This document shows, in pieces, positions 35,724 through 43,978 of a stretch of DNA of 44,163 nt. The notes under the pieces were generated by a model. It saw only the letters and a program-made list of their open reading frames with translations, was not told the DNA's origin and did not search any database. The translations under genes were made by a program, and so were the position numbers. Source of the stretch: RECO01 sp050485385 (GTDB lineage: Bacteria > Pseudomonadota > Alphaproteobacteria > Geminicoccales > Geminicoccaceae); assembly GCA_050485385.1 (NCBI GenBank), contig JBJHBG010000030.1, positions 1 through 44,163 on the forward strand. Reading direction: 5' to 3'. Position 1 is the stretch's first letter; the number at the start of each line of letters is the position of its first letter.

Positions 35724-35990
35724 TCACCGAACCGGGCTCATGTCCTCCGTGAGCTTGCGGAACACGGCGTGATCGTGGCGGCCCGGCACCGGGGCGCGAC
35801 CCGTGACCCACGACAGGATGTCCTGATCGGTCTCGTCGAGCAGCGCCTCGTAGCGGTCGAGGTCGCGTGTATCCAGACCGTCCAAGTGGTGGTCGACGAA
35901 GCGCCGGAAGATCAGATCGCTTTCCCTGACGCCGCGATAGAGACTGCGATAGGCCAAGCGCTTGCGGCGCACGGTTTCGGGTTCACCCAC
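35724..35990 (-). CDS. sdhE: FAD assembly factor SdhE
   Basis: An 88-residue small helical protein that promotes covalent attachment of FAD to succinate dehydrogenase subunit A. The family motif RGxxE is present as RGVRE (Arg19, Gly20, Glu23) and is followed by DLIFRRFVDHHL. The start is GTG at 35990, with GGAG seven bases upstream. A longer frame from an ATG at 36050 would reach into recG. mfd starts eight bases after its stop. sdhE beside mfd and divergent recG is a familiar alphaproteobacterial layout. Confidence 0.92.
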   Translation of the reverse strand: MGEPETVRRKRLAYRSLYRGVRESDLIFRRFVDHHLDGLDTRDLDRYEALLDETDQDILSWVTGRAPVPGRHDHAVFRKLTEDMSPVR

Positions 35991-36034
35991 GGCGGTCTCC
36001 GTGCTCGAGTACGGGCGTCGTCGTCTATCGCATA

Positions 36035-38113
36035 ATGGCCGTGCCGCCAAGCAAGCCCCCCACCCCCCTCGACGTACCCGGCACGAGCCGTACCGGGAGC
36101 CTGCAGGCGCGTCTCGCTACACCGCTCGACGCCCTATCCGGCATCGGCCCGCGCCGCGCGCTCGCCCTGCGCCGTGCCTATGGCGACGACGCCCGGCTCT
36201 CGGACCTCCTGCTCGCGCTGCCCCGGCGGATCGAGCACCTGGTGGTGAGGGATCTCGCCGACCCGGTGCCGGACCAGCCGGTGGCGTTCGCCTTCGTGGC
36301 GGACGGGCCGACGCGCCGCTTCGGCGGCCGCGGCGAACGCCTGCTCGGCCGGAGTGGCGACGTGGCGGTGGAGTTGCGGTGGTTTCGGCCCTCCCCCTTC
36401 CGGCTTGCCCGGCGTCTCGCCGAAGGCGGGCCGCACCTTTTGTTCGCCCGGGTGCGCGTCGACGCGGACGGGATGCGGGCGGCGGATCATCCCCAGGTGT
36501 TGCGGCAAGGGGACGCGGGCCGCAGCCGTGCGCGCTACGCCGGGCTCGACGGCCGGCTGGAACGGGTGGTCGCGGCCCAGGTCGCAGCCCTGGTCCGAGC
36601 TTGGCCGGACGCCGCCGACTGGCTCGACGAAGCCACCCGCGCCCGCCTCGACGTGCCGCCGACGGCAGCGGCCCTCGCCGTCCTGCACGGGCTCGTCGAC
36701 GGCGACGCGATTGCCGCCCGCCGACGCCTCGCGGTCGACGAGTGGGCGGCGTTCCGGCTGGATCTGGCGGCCGCGCGGATAACCCTGGGGCGCGAGGCGC
36801 GGCCCGTCGCCGTTCGCGGCCGGCTCGCGGCGGCCCTCGCCCGGGCCCTACCCTTCCACGCGACGCCGAGCCAAATCGAGGCCCACGAGGCGATCCGCGC
36901 CGACCTCGCGAGCGGCCGGCGGATGCGGCGGCTGGTCAACGGCGACGTCGGCAGCGGCAAGACGTTGGTCGCTGCCTTGGCTGCCGCCGACACGATCGAA
37001 GCCGGTCGGCAGGTCGCGCTGATGGCCCCGAGCGAGACGCTCGCCCGCCAGCACGCGGCCACGCTGGACGGCTGGCTGCGGCCCCTCGGTGTCGAGGTCG
37101 GGCTGTTGACCGGCAGCGTCGGCGCCGCTGCCCGTCGCTCGCTGCACACGGCCCTGGCGCGCGGCGAGGTGGACCTCCTGGTCGGTACCCACGCCCTGTT
37201 CGAGGCTCGCGTCCCGTTTGCCGATCTCGGCCTCGTCGTCGTCGACGAGCAGCACCGGTTCGGCGTGCGGCAGCGCCTCGCCCTCGCCGCCAAGGGGACC
37301 GATGCGCACGTGCTCACGCTGTCGGCGACGCCGATCCCGCGCAGCCTAGCGCTCGCGCTTCAGGGCGAGATCGACGTCAGCCGACTGGCGAACCGTCCCG
37401 GCACGGGCGGCAACGTGGTGACCCGTGCCGTGCCCGCCACCCGGCTCGACGAGGTGGTGGCGCGGCTCGCGGCCGCCGTCGATGCCGGTGCCCGCGCCTT
37501 TTGGATCACCGCCAGCATCGAGGGCACCGAGCACGACGCCGGAGCCCTCGCCCGCCACGCCGCACTCGCCGAGCTGCGCCCCGGCAGCGTCGCCCTCCTG
37601 ACGGGCCGGATGGCCGCCGCGGAGCGCGAACGGGCGCTCGACGCGTTCCATAGTGGGCGCAGTCCCTTGCTGGTGGCAACGACCGTGGTCGAGGTCGGGA
37701 TCGACGTGCCCGACGCGTCGATCGTGGTGATCGAGGCCGCCGAACGCTTCGGCCTCGCCCAGCTCCACCAGCTGCGGGGCCGCGTTGGTCGCGGCGGCCA
37801 GCCGGCCAGTTGCGTCCTGTTGCACGCGGCACCGCTGGCGCCGTCGCAACGGCGACGGCTCGACCTGCTGCGACGCTGTCACGACGGGATGGTCCTCGCC
37901 GAAGCCGACCTCCGTTGGCGCGGTGAGGGCGACCGGTTGGGCGTGCGCCAAGCCGGCGATGCGGGCTTCCGCTTCGTCGACTGGGCCGAGGACGGGGCCA
38001 TGCTCGCCGGGATCGACGAGCCGACGATCCAGGCGGCCGCGACGGGCTCCTTCGATCCGCGCTGGCTGTTCCGTCCTCAGTCGACGGCCACGGGCGGCTT
38101 GGTTGCCGGTTGA
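36035..38113 (+). CDS. recG: ATP-dependent DNA helicase RecG
   Basis: A 692-residue SF2 helicase that remodels stalled forks and branched recombination intermediates. The N-terminal wedge/OB region includes LDALSGIGPRRALALRRAYG. The motor has Walker A NGDVGSGKT near residue 305, DEQH near 403 and the HQLRGRVGRGGQ motif VI. Length is normal. The ATG at 36035 lies 44 bases from the divergent sdhE start. The 3' end overlaps the convergent DUF502 gene by 37 bases. Confidence 0.95.
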   Translation: MAVPPSKPPTPLDVPGTSRTGSLQARLATPLDALSGIGPRRALALRRAYGDDARLSDLLLALPRRIEHLVVRDLADPVPDQPVAFAFVADGPTRRFGGRGERLLGRSGDVAVELRWFRPSPFRLARRLAEGGPHLLFARVRVDADGMRAADHPQVLRQGDAGRSRARYAGLDGRLERVVAAQVAALVRAWPDAADWLDEATRARLDVPPTAAALAVLHGLVDGDAIAARRRLAVDEWAAFRLDLAAARITLGREARPVAVRGRLAAALARALPFHATPSQIEAHEAIRADLASGRRMRRLVNGDVGSGKTLVAALAAADTIEAGRQVALMAPSETLARQHAATLDGWLRPLGVEVGLLTGSVGAAARRSLHTALARGEVDLLVGTHALFEARVPFADLGLVVVDEQHRFGVRQRLALAAKGTDAHVLTLSATPIPRSLALALQGEIDVSRLANRPGTGGNVVTRAVPATRLDEVVARLAAAVDAGARAFWITASIEGTEHDAGALARHAALAELRPGSVALLTGRMAAAERERALDAFHSGRSPLLVATTVVEVGIDVPDASIVVIEAAERFGLAQLHQLRGRVGRGGQPASCVLLHAAPLAPSQRRRLDLLRRCHDGMVLAEADLRWRGEGDRLGVRQAGDAGFRFVDWAEDGAMLAGIDEPTIQAAATGSFDPRWLFRPQSTATGGLVAG

Positions 38114-38820
38114 GGCGGCTTGGCCGTCACCGGCAGGCGTTCGGGCACGACGATACCGCCCGAAATGACCATCTTTACCCCCTCCTCGACGCTCATCTCC
38201 AATCGCAACAGCTCCTCGCGCGGCACGAACAGGAGAAAGCCCGAGGTCGGATTGGGCGTGGTCGGCACGAACACGTTGACCAGCTTCGGCTCGACGCGCT
38301 CCTGGATTTCGCCGCGGGTGGTGCCGGTGACGAAACCGATGGCCCAGGTGCCGCGGCGCGGATACTCGACCAGCACCACCTCGCGGAACGACTGCGAGCT
38401 GTGCGACAGGACGGTCTCGAAGATCTGCTTCAGCGTGCCGTAGATGCTGCGGATGATCGGCATCCGGTTGAGGATGCCCTCGCCGATGCGCATCACGCCG
38501 CGGCCGATGAAGCCCGCCGCCAGCATGCCGATCACGGTGATCAAGACCACCATCAGCAGAAAGCCCACACCCGGCACGCTGAACGGCAGGTACTGCTCGG
38601 GGTTGTAGCGGTCGGGCAGCGCGCGCACGACGTAGCTGTCGACCACTTGGACGACATGCCAGACGATGAACAACGTGATTCCGACCGGCGCGACGACGAT
38701 CACGCCGGCGAGGAAGTAGTTGCGCAGCCGGCCCGCGAGGCTCGGCCGCGGCAAGAGATGGGGCCGCGGCGGCGGCTCGGGCGGCAGCTCCGAACTTGGC
38801 GGCGGCGATTGATCGTTCAC
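38077..38820 (-). CDS. DUF502 family membrane protein
   Basis: A 247-residue protein with a proline-rich cytoplasmic N-terminus, two strong membrane helices (FLAGVIVVAPVGITLFIVW and GFLLMVVLITVIGMLAAGFI) and a soluble C-terminal domain. IRSIYGTLKQIFETV and VFVPTTPNPTSGFLLFVPRE are the conserved DUF502 blocks. The biochemical role of the family is not known. The start is GTG at 38820 with GGAG nine bases upstream, because the upstream frame lacks family similarity. It is convergent with recG, a pairing seen in other alphaproteobacteria. Confidence 0.88.
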   Translation of the reverse strand: MNDQSPPPSSELPPEPPPRPHLLPRPSLAGRLRNYFLAGVIVVAPVGITLFIVWHVVQVVDSYVVRALPDRYNPEQYLPFSVPGVGFLLMVVLITVIGMLAAGFIGRGVMRIGEGILNRMPIIRSIYGTLKQIFETVLSHSSQSFREVVLVEYPRRGTWAIGFVTGTTRGEIQERVEPKLVNVFVPTTPNPTSGFLLFVPREELLRLEMSVEEGVKMVISGGIVVPERLPVTAKPPQPATKPPVAVD

Positions 38821-38949
38821 GCGTGATTGCTCCGTCTTGAACCCTGCACCCGTGTCGAGGCACCTAGCATCGCTAAGGCGTGCAGAGAATGGCAAACATT
38901 TTATGGAATTTTTAGAAAAACATCTGCGTTCATGCCGTCTTTATTTGAC

Positions 38950-38982
38950 TTGACACCTCGCCACGAAATTACGTTACGTAAT
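38950..38982 (+). promoter_or_regulatory. Candidate promoter with perfect palindromic operator
   Basis: TTGACA (38950-38955) is a good -35 box. About 17-20 bases downstream lies a perfect inverted repeat, ATTACGT-T-ACGTAAT, at 38968-38982. It covers the expected -10 position, where a repressor would act. The surrounding 38887-38982 is markedly AT-rich for this genome. No regulator gene is adjacent, so the cognate factor is unknown. Confidence 0.45.
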
Positions 38983-39061
38983 GATGGCGCCGGTGCTTGA
39001 GAAGCGGACAAACGCCTTGGCAACGACCGGTGTGCGGGATCGTGGCCACATGGAGAAGCGG

Positions 39062-39496
39062 ATGGGCATCGTCGTCGGAAGCCGCGTGGTCGACCAGCAT
39101 CGGCGGAACAGGGCCGTTCGACCGACCGAGGCGCGCTGCGAGAGCGGGCTGCAGACGACGACGTTGCCACCCTGGGCGGTCGAGGCACTGTGCATGGCCG
39201 GCATGACGGTCGACGAAATCCGCGCACTCGACGGCGCAGCCCGCACGGCCAACACCGACGAGGTCGAGGACGAGAGCGTAGCGGCCCGTGAAGACGAGCT
39301 CTTGCGCGACGGTGCGGAAACCCTGCTCGGTCTGGTGGCCTTGGCTGAGGGGGCCGCGCGCCGGCTGCGCCGCGGTACCGACCGCGCTGTGCTGCCGTTC
39401 GCCCATCGCGACGATCGGCGGGCCTTGGCCCTGGTCGAGCGCCTGTTGACCGACCTGGAGCGGCTGCGCGGCAGGCCCCTGCGGCAGGTTGGCTGA
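39062..39496 (+). CDS. Hypothetical protein, unrecognised
   Basis: A 144-residue protein that I do not recognise. Codon third positions are strongly G or C in this frame, which supports coding on the plus strand. The middle is acidic (AREDELLRDGAETLLGLVAL) and the C-terminus basic and helical (LVERLLTDLERLRGRPLRQ). A short region, LPPWAVEALCMAGMTVDEIRAL, resembles a helix-turn-helix-like or MerR-type segment only loosely. The start is uncertain. ATG 39062 has GGAG six bases upstream; ATGs at 39050, 38984 and 38981 are in frame, but the last two fall at the predicted promoter. There is no signal peptide or membrane segment. Confidence 0.55.
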   Translation: MGIVVGSRVVDQHRRNRAVRPTEARCESGLQTTTLPPWAVEALCMAGMTVDEIRALDGAARTANTDEVEDESVAAREDELLRDGAETLLGLVALAEGAARRLRRGTDRAVLPFAHRDDRRALALVERLLTDLERLRGRPLRQVG

Positions 39497-39565
39497 GACC
39501 GGATCGGGGACCGCTTCCCCTCCCCCGCCATTGTCGGCAGACTGCGTGCATCCTCACTGTGCTCG

Positions 39566-40342
39566 GTGACCCCAGTGGCCGGCCATCCCGTGACGCTCTC
39601 CGCCGCCGATCAGCCGCGCTCGACCACGCGGCTGACGACCTTTGCCAGCACCGAGTTGCAGCCCTGCCCCTATCTCGATGGCCGCGACGAACGACGCCTG
39701 TTCACGCTCCTGCACGGCGCCGACGCCGATCGGCGTCACGAGGTCTTGATGCAGGCGGGGTTCCGGCGCAGCCAGAACGTGGTCTATCGGCCCGTCTGTC
39801 CGCACTGCCGCGCCTGCCGCTCGGTGCGCATCCCGGTCGCGGGCTTTTGCCCCGGCCGCAGCCTCAAACGGGTCGCGCGGCGCAATGCGGACCTCGTCGA
39901 CCGCGTCGTCGAACCGCACTTCAGCGAGGAGCACTACCGGCTGTTCCGGTCCTACATCGAAAGCCGGCACGGCGAGGGGGGGATGGCGGACATGGACCGC
40001 GGCAGCTTCCGCCGCATGGTCGAAGGCAGCCCGGTCAGCACGCGGCTGTTGGAGGTCCGCGACGGGGACGGCCGGCTGGTCGCGGCGAGCCTGACCGATC
40101 AGGTCGAGAGCGGCCTTTCCGGCGTCTACAAGTACTTTCGCCCGGATGCGGCGCCACGCTCGCTCGGCACGCTGGTGATCCTCCGCCACGTGCGTACCGC
40201 CGCCGAACGCGGCCTGCCCTACGTCTATCTCGGCTATTGGATCGAGGGCTCGCCGAAGATGGCCTACAAGGCTCGGTTCCGTCCGCTGGAGGTCCTCGAT
40301 GGCGACGGGTGGCGGCCATTCGCCGCGACGGACGACGGCTAG
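39566..40342 (+). CDS. bpt: Aspartate/glutamate leucyltransferase (arginyltransferase family)
   Basis: A 258-residue aminoacyl-tRNA-protein transferase of the Bpt/Ate type, which adds leucine to N-terminal aspartate or glutamate and marks proteins for ClpS/ClpAP degradation. The N-terminal cysteine block is CPYLDGRDERRLFT followed by PVCPHCRACRSVRIPV. The C-terminal GNAT-like part has GLSGVYKYFRPDAAPRSLGT and YLGYWIEGSPKMAYKARF. Start GTG 39566 has no clear ribosome-binding site, and in-frame GTGs at 39575 and 39590 are alternatives. clpS and aat are not in the window. Confidence 0.92.
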   Translation: MTPVAGHPVTLSAADQPRSTTRLTTFASTELQPCPYLDGRDERRLFTLLHGADADRRHEVLMQAGFRRSQNVVYRPVCPHCRACRSVRIPVAGFCPGRSLKRVARRNADLVDRVVEPHFSEEHYRLFRSYIESRHGEGGMADMDRGSFRRMVEGSPVSTRLLEVRDGDGRLVAASLTDQVESGLSGVYKYFRPDAAPRSLGTLVILRHVRTAAERGLPYVYLGYWIEGSPKMAYKARFRPLEVLDGDGWRPFAATDDG

Positions 40343-40437
40343 CCTAAGCGGTGCAAGGCAGCTATGCGTATCTGAGGTGCCGGCGGAGGACGCCCGGCTC
40401 CGCCCTTTCCGTCCGAGTCGTCGAGGAGCATCGATCC

Positions 40438-41675
40438 GTGCAGCGCAGGAACGTCATCAAGTCGCTTGCCACCGGCACCGTCGCCGGCGGCGCCGTACTC
40501 GCCGCCTCCACCTTTCCCAAGCCCGCCATCGCCCAGCAGACCTTCCGCTGGCGCATGCAGACGACGTGGCCGACGAATTTCCCCGGCCTCGGCACCGGAG
40601 CCGAACTGCTAGCCCGCATGATCCGCGAGATGTCGGACGGACGGCTGCAGATCGAGGTGTACGGTGCGGGCGAGATCGTGCCCGCCTTCGAGACCATGGA
40701 CGCGGTCGAAGGCGGCACGCTCGAGATGGGTCACGGTGCTCCGTACTATTGGGTCAACAAGGTACCGGCGAGCCAGTTCATCGCCTGCATGCCGTTCGGC
40801 ATGAACGCCCAGGAACAGAACGCCTGGTTCCTCTACGGCGGCGGCCAGGAGCTGGCCGACAAGGTCTACGCCGAGATGGGGACCAAGTTCTTCCCCTCCG
40901 GCAATACCGGCACGCAGATGATGGGGTGGTTCAACAAGGAGATCCACAGCATCGACGACTTCCGCGGCCTGCGCTACCGCCTGCCGGGGCTCGGCGGCCG
41001 CGTCGCCGCGGCGGCCGGCGCCACGGTGGTGAACCTGCCGGGCGGCGAGATCCCGCCGGCCCTGTCCTCGGGCGCCATCGACGCCGCCGAGTGGGTCGGC
41101 CCCTACAACGACCTCGCCTTCGGCTTCTATCAGTTCGCCACGTACTACTATGGCCCGGGCTGGCACGAGCCGGCGACGGTGCTCGACAATTTCATCAACC
41201 TGAATGCCTGGGAGCAGTTGCCGAGCGACCTGAAGATGGTCGTCGAGGCGGCGAACCGCGCCGCCAACTTGACCGTGCTGTCCGAGTTCGTCGCGCGCAA
41301 CAACGACTCGCTGGAAAAGCTGATCAACGAGCACAACGTGCAGCAGCGGATGCTCAGCGACGCAACCCTGTCGGCGCTCGGGAACTTGGCGGGCGAGGTG
41401 ATGAACGATCTGGCTTCGCAGGACGCGTTGTCGCGCGAGGTCGGCCTGTTGTCGCGACAGGGTGATTCCCGTCACCCGGCACCCGAAGTCGCGCGCTGCG
41501 GTGACAGCGAACGACCCCCACCCGCAGCCGATTTCCAGGACGTGTTGACCGNNNNNNNNNNGTCATGGACAGCATCCTGCGATTCAGGACGAACGCGATG
41601 GCTTGGTCGGCGTTTTCGGAGGAAGCGTTCCTACGCGCCCGCGGCCTCGACTACGCTTACGCGCGGCCGACCTGA
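40438..41675 (+). CDS. TRAP transporter solute-binding protein (DctP/TakP-like), broken at 3' end
   Basis: Periplasmic binding protein of a TRAP transporter. The start is GTG 40438 with GAGGAG ten bases upstream. A twin-arginine signal (QRRNVIKSLATGT, then PKPAIAQ) suggests Tat export. The body resembles the TakP alpha-keto-acid group: MPFGMNAQEQNAWFLYGG, GNTGTQMMGWFN, GGEIPPALSSGAIDAAEWVG, YYYGPGWHEPATV. Coding agrees with the family up to codon 335 (41440-41442, SREV). About 109 unrelated bases and ten Ns follow. The expected C-terminus then resumes at 41562 as V-MDSILRFRTNAMAWSAF through ARPT and a TGA at 41673. Joined, the protein would be about 371 residues. No DctQ/DctM membrane subunits are in the window. 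Confidence 0.85.
41443..41551. other. Unrelated insert between the two parts of the TRAP protein gene
   Basis: The gene's reading is interrupted after ...GAGGTC by 109 bases with no family similarity, and GTC recurs at 41562 beyond the gap. The insert starts with overlapping inverted repeats (a near-palindrome around TTGTCGCGACA, then GGGTGA...TCACCC). It could be the end of a repeated mobile element that broke the assembly, or chimeric contig-end sequence. Confidence 0.5.
41552..41561. other. Assembly gap (ten Ns)
   Basis: Ten unknown bases mark a scaffold join. The size is probably a placeholder, so the reading frame across it carries no information. Confidence 0.99.
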
Positions 41676-41746
41676 GGCGAGCGCGCCGCCGGTAGCGACG
41701 AGGGGTCCGCGACCGCCGGGGCCTTCGTCCCTTGCCGGGGCGCGCG

Positions 41747-41774
41747 TTGACGCGGGGCCACGGCCCGCTACCCT
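41747..41774 (+). promoter_or_regulatory. Candidate promoter of basic hypothetical gene
   Basis: TTGACG at 41747-41752, a 16-base spacer, then TACCCT at 41769-41774. It lies 33 bases before the ATG at 41808. The -10 box is weak, so this is a tentative call. Confidence 0.35.
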
Positions 41775-41807
41775 ACCCGGTCGAGACCGAGCTTTCCGGA
41801 GACACCC

Positions 41808-42335
41808 ATGTCGATCAGCCAACGCGAAGAGCGCCGCGCCCTCAGCGCGGACGAACTGGAGGTCGTCGAGCGCTCGCATCATCCCACCGTCCAGACGCTG
41901 GACGACGGTGCCTTGCGCGATCTCACCAAACGGCTGCGGGACCTGCGCGACAAGGCGCGCACCGAAGCGCACCGGCGGCGGCGGGAGATGCGCGGCAAGG
42001 CGCGGCCGAAGGGTGCGGAGGCCTCGCGTCGCGACGAGGGCTCCAAGCTCAAGACCGAGGTGCTGGCGCAGGCGCTGAAGCGCCTGAACGCGGAGGCGAA
42101 AAGGCGCCAGCGGGCGAGCGGCGGCGAGGCCACGGCCGAGGCGGCCCGGCGGGCGTTGGCGCTCAGGCGGGCGAGCCGCGACCAGCGCGGCCGACCGGTC
42201 AACGCGGGCCGCACGGCGCACAAGGGCATGCAGGCCAACCCCAACGAAAAGGCTCGAGACCTCGCCCGGCCGATGGAGAAGGGTCGCGTCTCGCAGTTCG
42301 TCAAAAGCGCCCAGGCGGCACGCGACAAGCGCTGA
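41808..42335 (+). CDS. Conserved-looking basic hypothetical protein
   Basis: A 175-residue soluble protein, rich in arginine, lysine, alanine and glutamate and almost wholly helical by composition. The N-terminal part (REERRALSADELEVVERSHH, then LRDLTKRLRDLRDKA) is followed by basic coiled-coil-like helices. The C-terminal tail is VNAGRTAHKGMQANPNEKAR. I believe similar unassigned proteins occur in other alphaproteobacteria, but I know no function. Its charge suggests nucleic acid or ribosome binding, which is inference. GGAG lies seven bases before the ATG. A GC-rich hairpin follows the stop. Confidence 0.75.
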   Translation: MSISQREERRALSADELEVVERSHHPTVQTLDDGALRDLTKRLRDLRDKARTEAHRRRREMRGKARPKGAEASRRDEGSKLKTEVLAQALKRLNAEAKRRQRASGGEATAEAARRALALRRASRDQRGRPVNAGRTAHKGMQANPNEKARDLARPMEKGRVSQFVKSAQAARDKR

Positions 42336-42339
42336 ACAC

Positions 42340-42362
42340 CGCCGGCCCACGTGATGCCGGCG
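42340..42362 (+). terminator. GC-rich hairpin after hypothetical gene
   Basis: CGCCGGC (42340-42346) pairs with GCCGGCG (42356-42362) across a nine-base loop, five bases after the stop. There is no T run, so termination is only suggested. It also lies downstream of the convergent tctA gene. Confidence 0.35.
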
Positions 42363-42457
42363 CGCATGAGGGCCTGCGCGACCTGCCGCTGGAACCGTGG
42401 ACGGGCGACCGAGAGGGTGCCGATGCGACGAGCGCGGCGGCCGACGTAACGGAGGGC

Positions 42458-43978
42458 TCAGCGCCGAGCGCGCCACCGGGCCACGAGCGGCGGCAGGACG
42501 AGGCTCGCCGCCGCCAGCGCCAGGAGCCCGGCGGCGATGGGCTCTTGGAGAAAGACCGTCGCGTCGCCGCGCGCCACCCGGACGGCGCGGCGGAAATTCT
42601 GCTCCAGCATCGGCCCCAGGATGAAGCCGAGGATGAGGGGGGCAAGCGGATAGCCGCCCTTGCGCATCAGGTAGCCGAGGAGCCCGAAGGCCAGCGCCAC
42701 CGCCATGTCATGGATGGCGGCGGTGGTCGCTTGGCCGCGCACGGCGAAGGTGCCGACGAGCGACAGCAGCACGATCGCCGGCACGAGAAGGCGCGGCGGC
42801 ACGCGCAGGATCAGCGGGAACAGCCTGACGCCGACGAGCTGGAAGACGAACATGGCGACCAGTGCCAGGCCGAGGCCGCTCAGGATGGCGTAGACCAGCG
42901 CGAGGTCGCGAGTGAAGAGGTCGACGCCCGGCACCACGCCCTTCACCAAAAGCGCGCCCAGCAGCACGGCAGTGGCCGCATCGCCCGGAATGGCAAGGGT
43001 CAGGAGCGGGATCATGGCCCCGCCGATCACCGCGTTGTTGGCGACCTCCGGTGCGTACACGCCCTCGATGCGGCCCTGACCCAAGGGCACCCCGCCACCG
43101 CCCCGGCTTGCCGTCAGCCGGCGGGCGCGATCGCGGGCGAGGAACACGGCGACGCTGGCGCCGGCACCCGGAATGGCGCCCACCAGCGCGCCGATGCCGG
43201 TGCTCTCCAGGGTGATCCGCCAGCTGCGGAGAAGCCAGCCGAGCTTGGGGAAAACGTCCCGGTAGCGGATCGACGGCGGCTTGGGGATCGGTTCGCGCAG
43301 ACGCTCCAGGTCGAGAAAGGCCTGCGACAGCCCGAACAGACCGATCAGCACCGGCACCAGCCCGAGCCCACCCTGGAGCGGCGTGCCGGCCAAGAGCCCA
43401 TCGAAGGGCAGCCGCGTCATGCCACCGATCGGGTCGCTGCCGAGCATTGCCAAGCCCAGTCCGAGCGATGCGGCGAACAGCCCCTTGGCGAGATCGCGCC
43501 CGGCCATGGAGGCGAGCAGGGTAAGGCCGAGCACGGCCAGCGCGAAGCGCTCCGCTGGGCCGAAGGCAAGGGTCGCACGCGCCAGAAGCGGCGCCAGCGT
43601 GGCGAGCAGGACGAGGCCGAGCAGGCCGCCGATCAGCGAGGCCACCGCGGCGGTACCCAAGGCCTTCGCCCCTTCCCCGCGCCGGCTCATGGCGTGGCCG
43701 TCCTCGACCGTGGCGATGGCATTGGGGTTGCCCGGAATGCCCAAAAGGATGGCCGGGATCGAGGCGCCAGCGACGGCACCGGCATAGACCGCGAGCAACA
43801 TCGCCATACCGGTCGCGGTCGGCAGGTACAGGCTGACCGGCAGCATGAGGGCGATGCCCATGGTGGCGGTGAGTCCGGGCAAGGCGCCGAGCACGATGCC
43901 GAGGACGCTGCCGACGACGATCCAGAGCAGTGTCTCGAAGGTGAGGACCAGTGCTAGGCCGGCGAGCAGGTCGTCCAT
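42458..43978 (-). CDS. tctA: Tripartite tricarboxylate transporter large permease TctA
   Basis: A 506-residue inner-membrane protein with about 11-12 hydrophobic segments. It carries the two TctA signature repeats: LGALPGLTATMGIALMLPVS near the N-terminus and VGAIPGAGASVAVFLAR near the middle, plus GIPGNPNAIATVEDGHAM and IPGDAATAVLLGAL. It works with TctB and a periplasmic TctC-type protein to import tricarboxylates or other carboxylates. The ATG at 43978 overlaps the tctB stop (TGATG); a TTG one codon earlier is ignored. Substrate is not readable. Confidence 0.93.
   Translation of the reverse strand: MDDLLAGLALVLTFETLLWIVVGSVLGIVLGALPGLTATMGIALMLPVSLYLPTATGMAMLLAVYAGAVAGASIPAILLGIPGNPNAIATVEDGHAMSRRGEGAKALGTAAVASLIGGLLGLVLLATLAPLLARATLAFGPAERFALAVLGLTLLASMAGRDLAKGLFAASLGLGLAMLGSDPIGGMTRLPFDGLLAGTPLQGGLGLVPVLIGLFGLSQAFLDLERLREPIPKPPSIRYRDVFPKLGWLLRSWRITLESTGIGALVGAIPGAGASVAVFLARDRARRLTASRGGGGVPLGQGRIEGVYAPEVANNAVIGGAMIPLLTLAIPGDAATAVLLGALLVKGVVPGVDLFTRDLALVYAILSGLGLALVAMFVFQLVGVRLFPLILRVPPRLLVPAIVLLSLVGTFAVRGQATTAAIHDMAVALAFGLLGYLMRKGGYPLAPLILGFILGPMLEQNFRRAVRVARGDATVFLQEPIAAGLLALAAASLVLPPLVARWRARR

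Noticed and set aside
32323..35772. A 1149-codon open frame antisense to mfd
   Set aside because: Same shadow effect; mfd motifs are unambiguous on the minus strand.
38974..39531. Minus-strand frame of 185 codons opposite the unrecognised gene
   Set aside because: Its product is a serine/arginine-rich low-complexity string, and third-position GC bias favours the plus strand.
40351..42078. A 575-codon frame reading through the N gap
   Set aside because: The frame is created by the placeholder Ns. The true C-terminus of the TRAP protein is recognisable in another frame after the gap.
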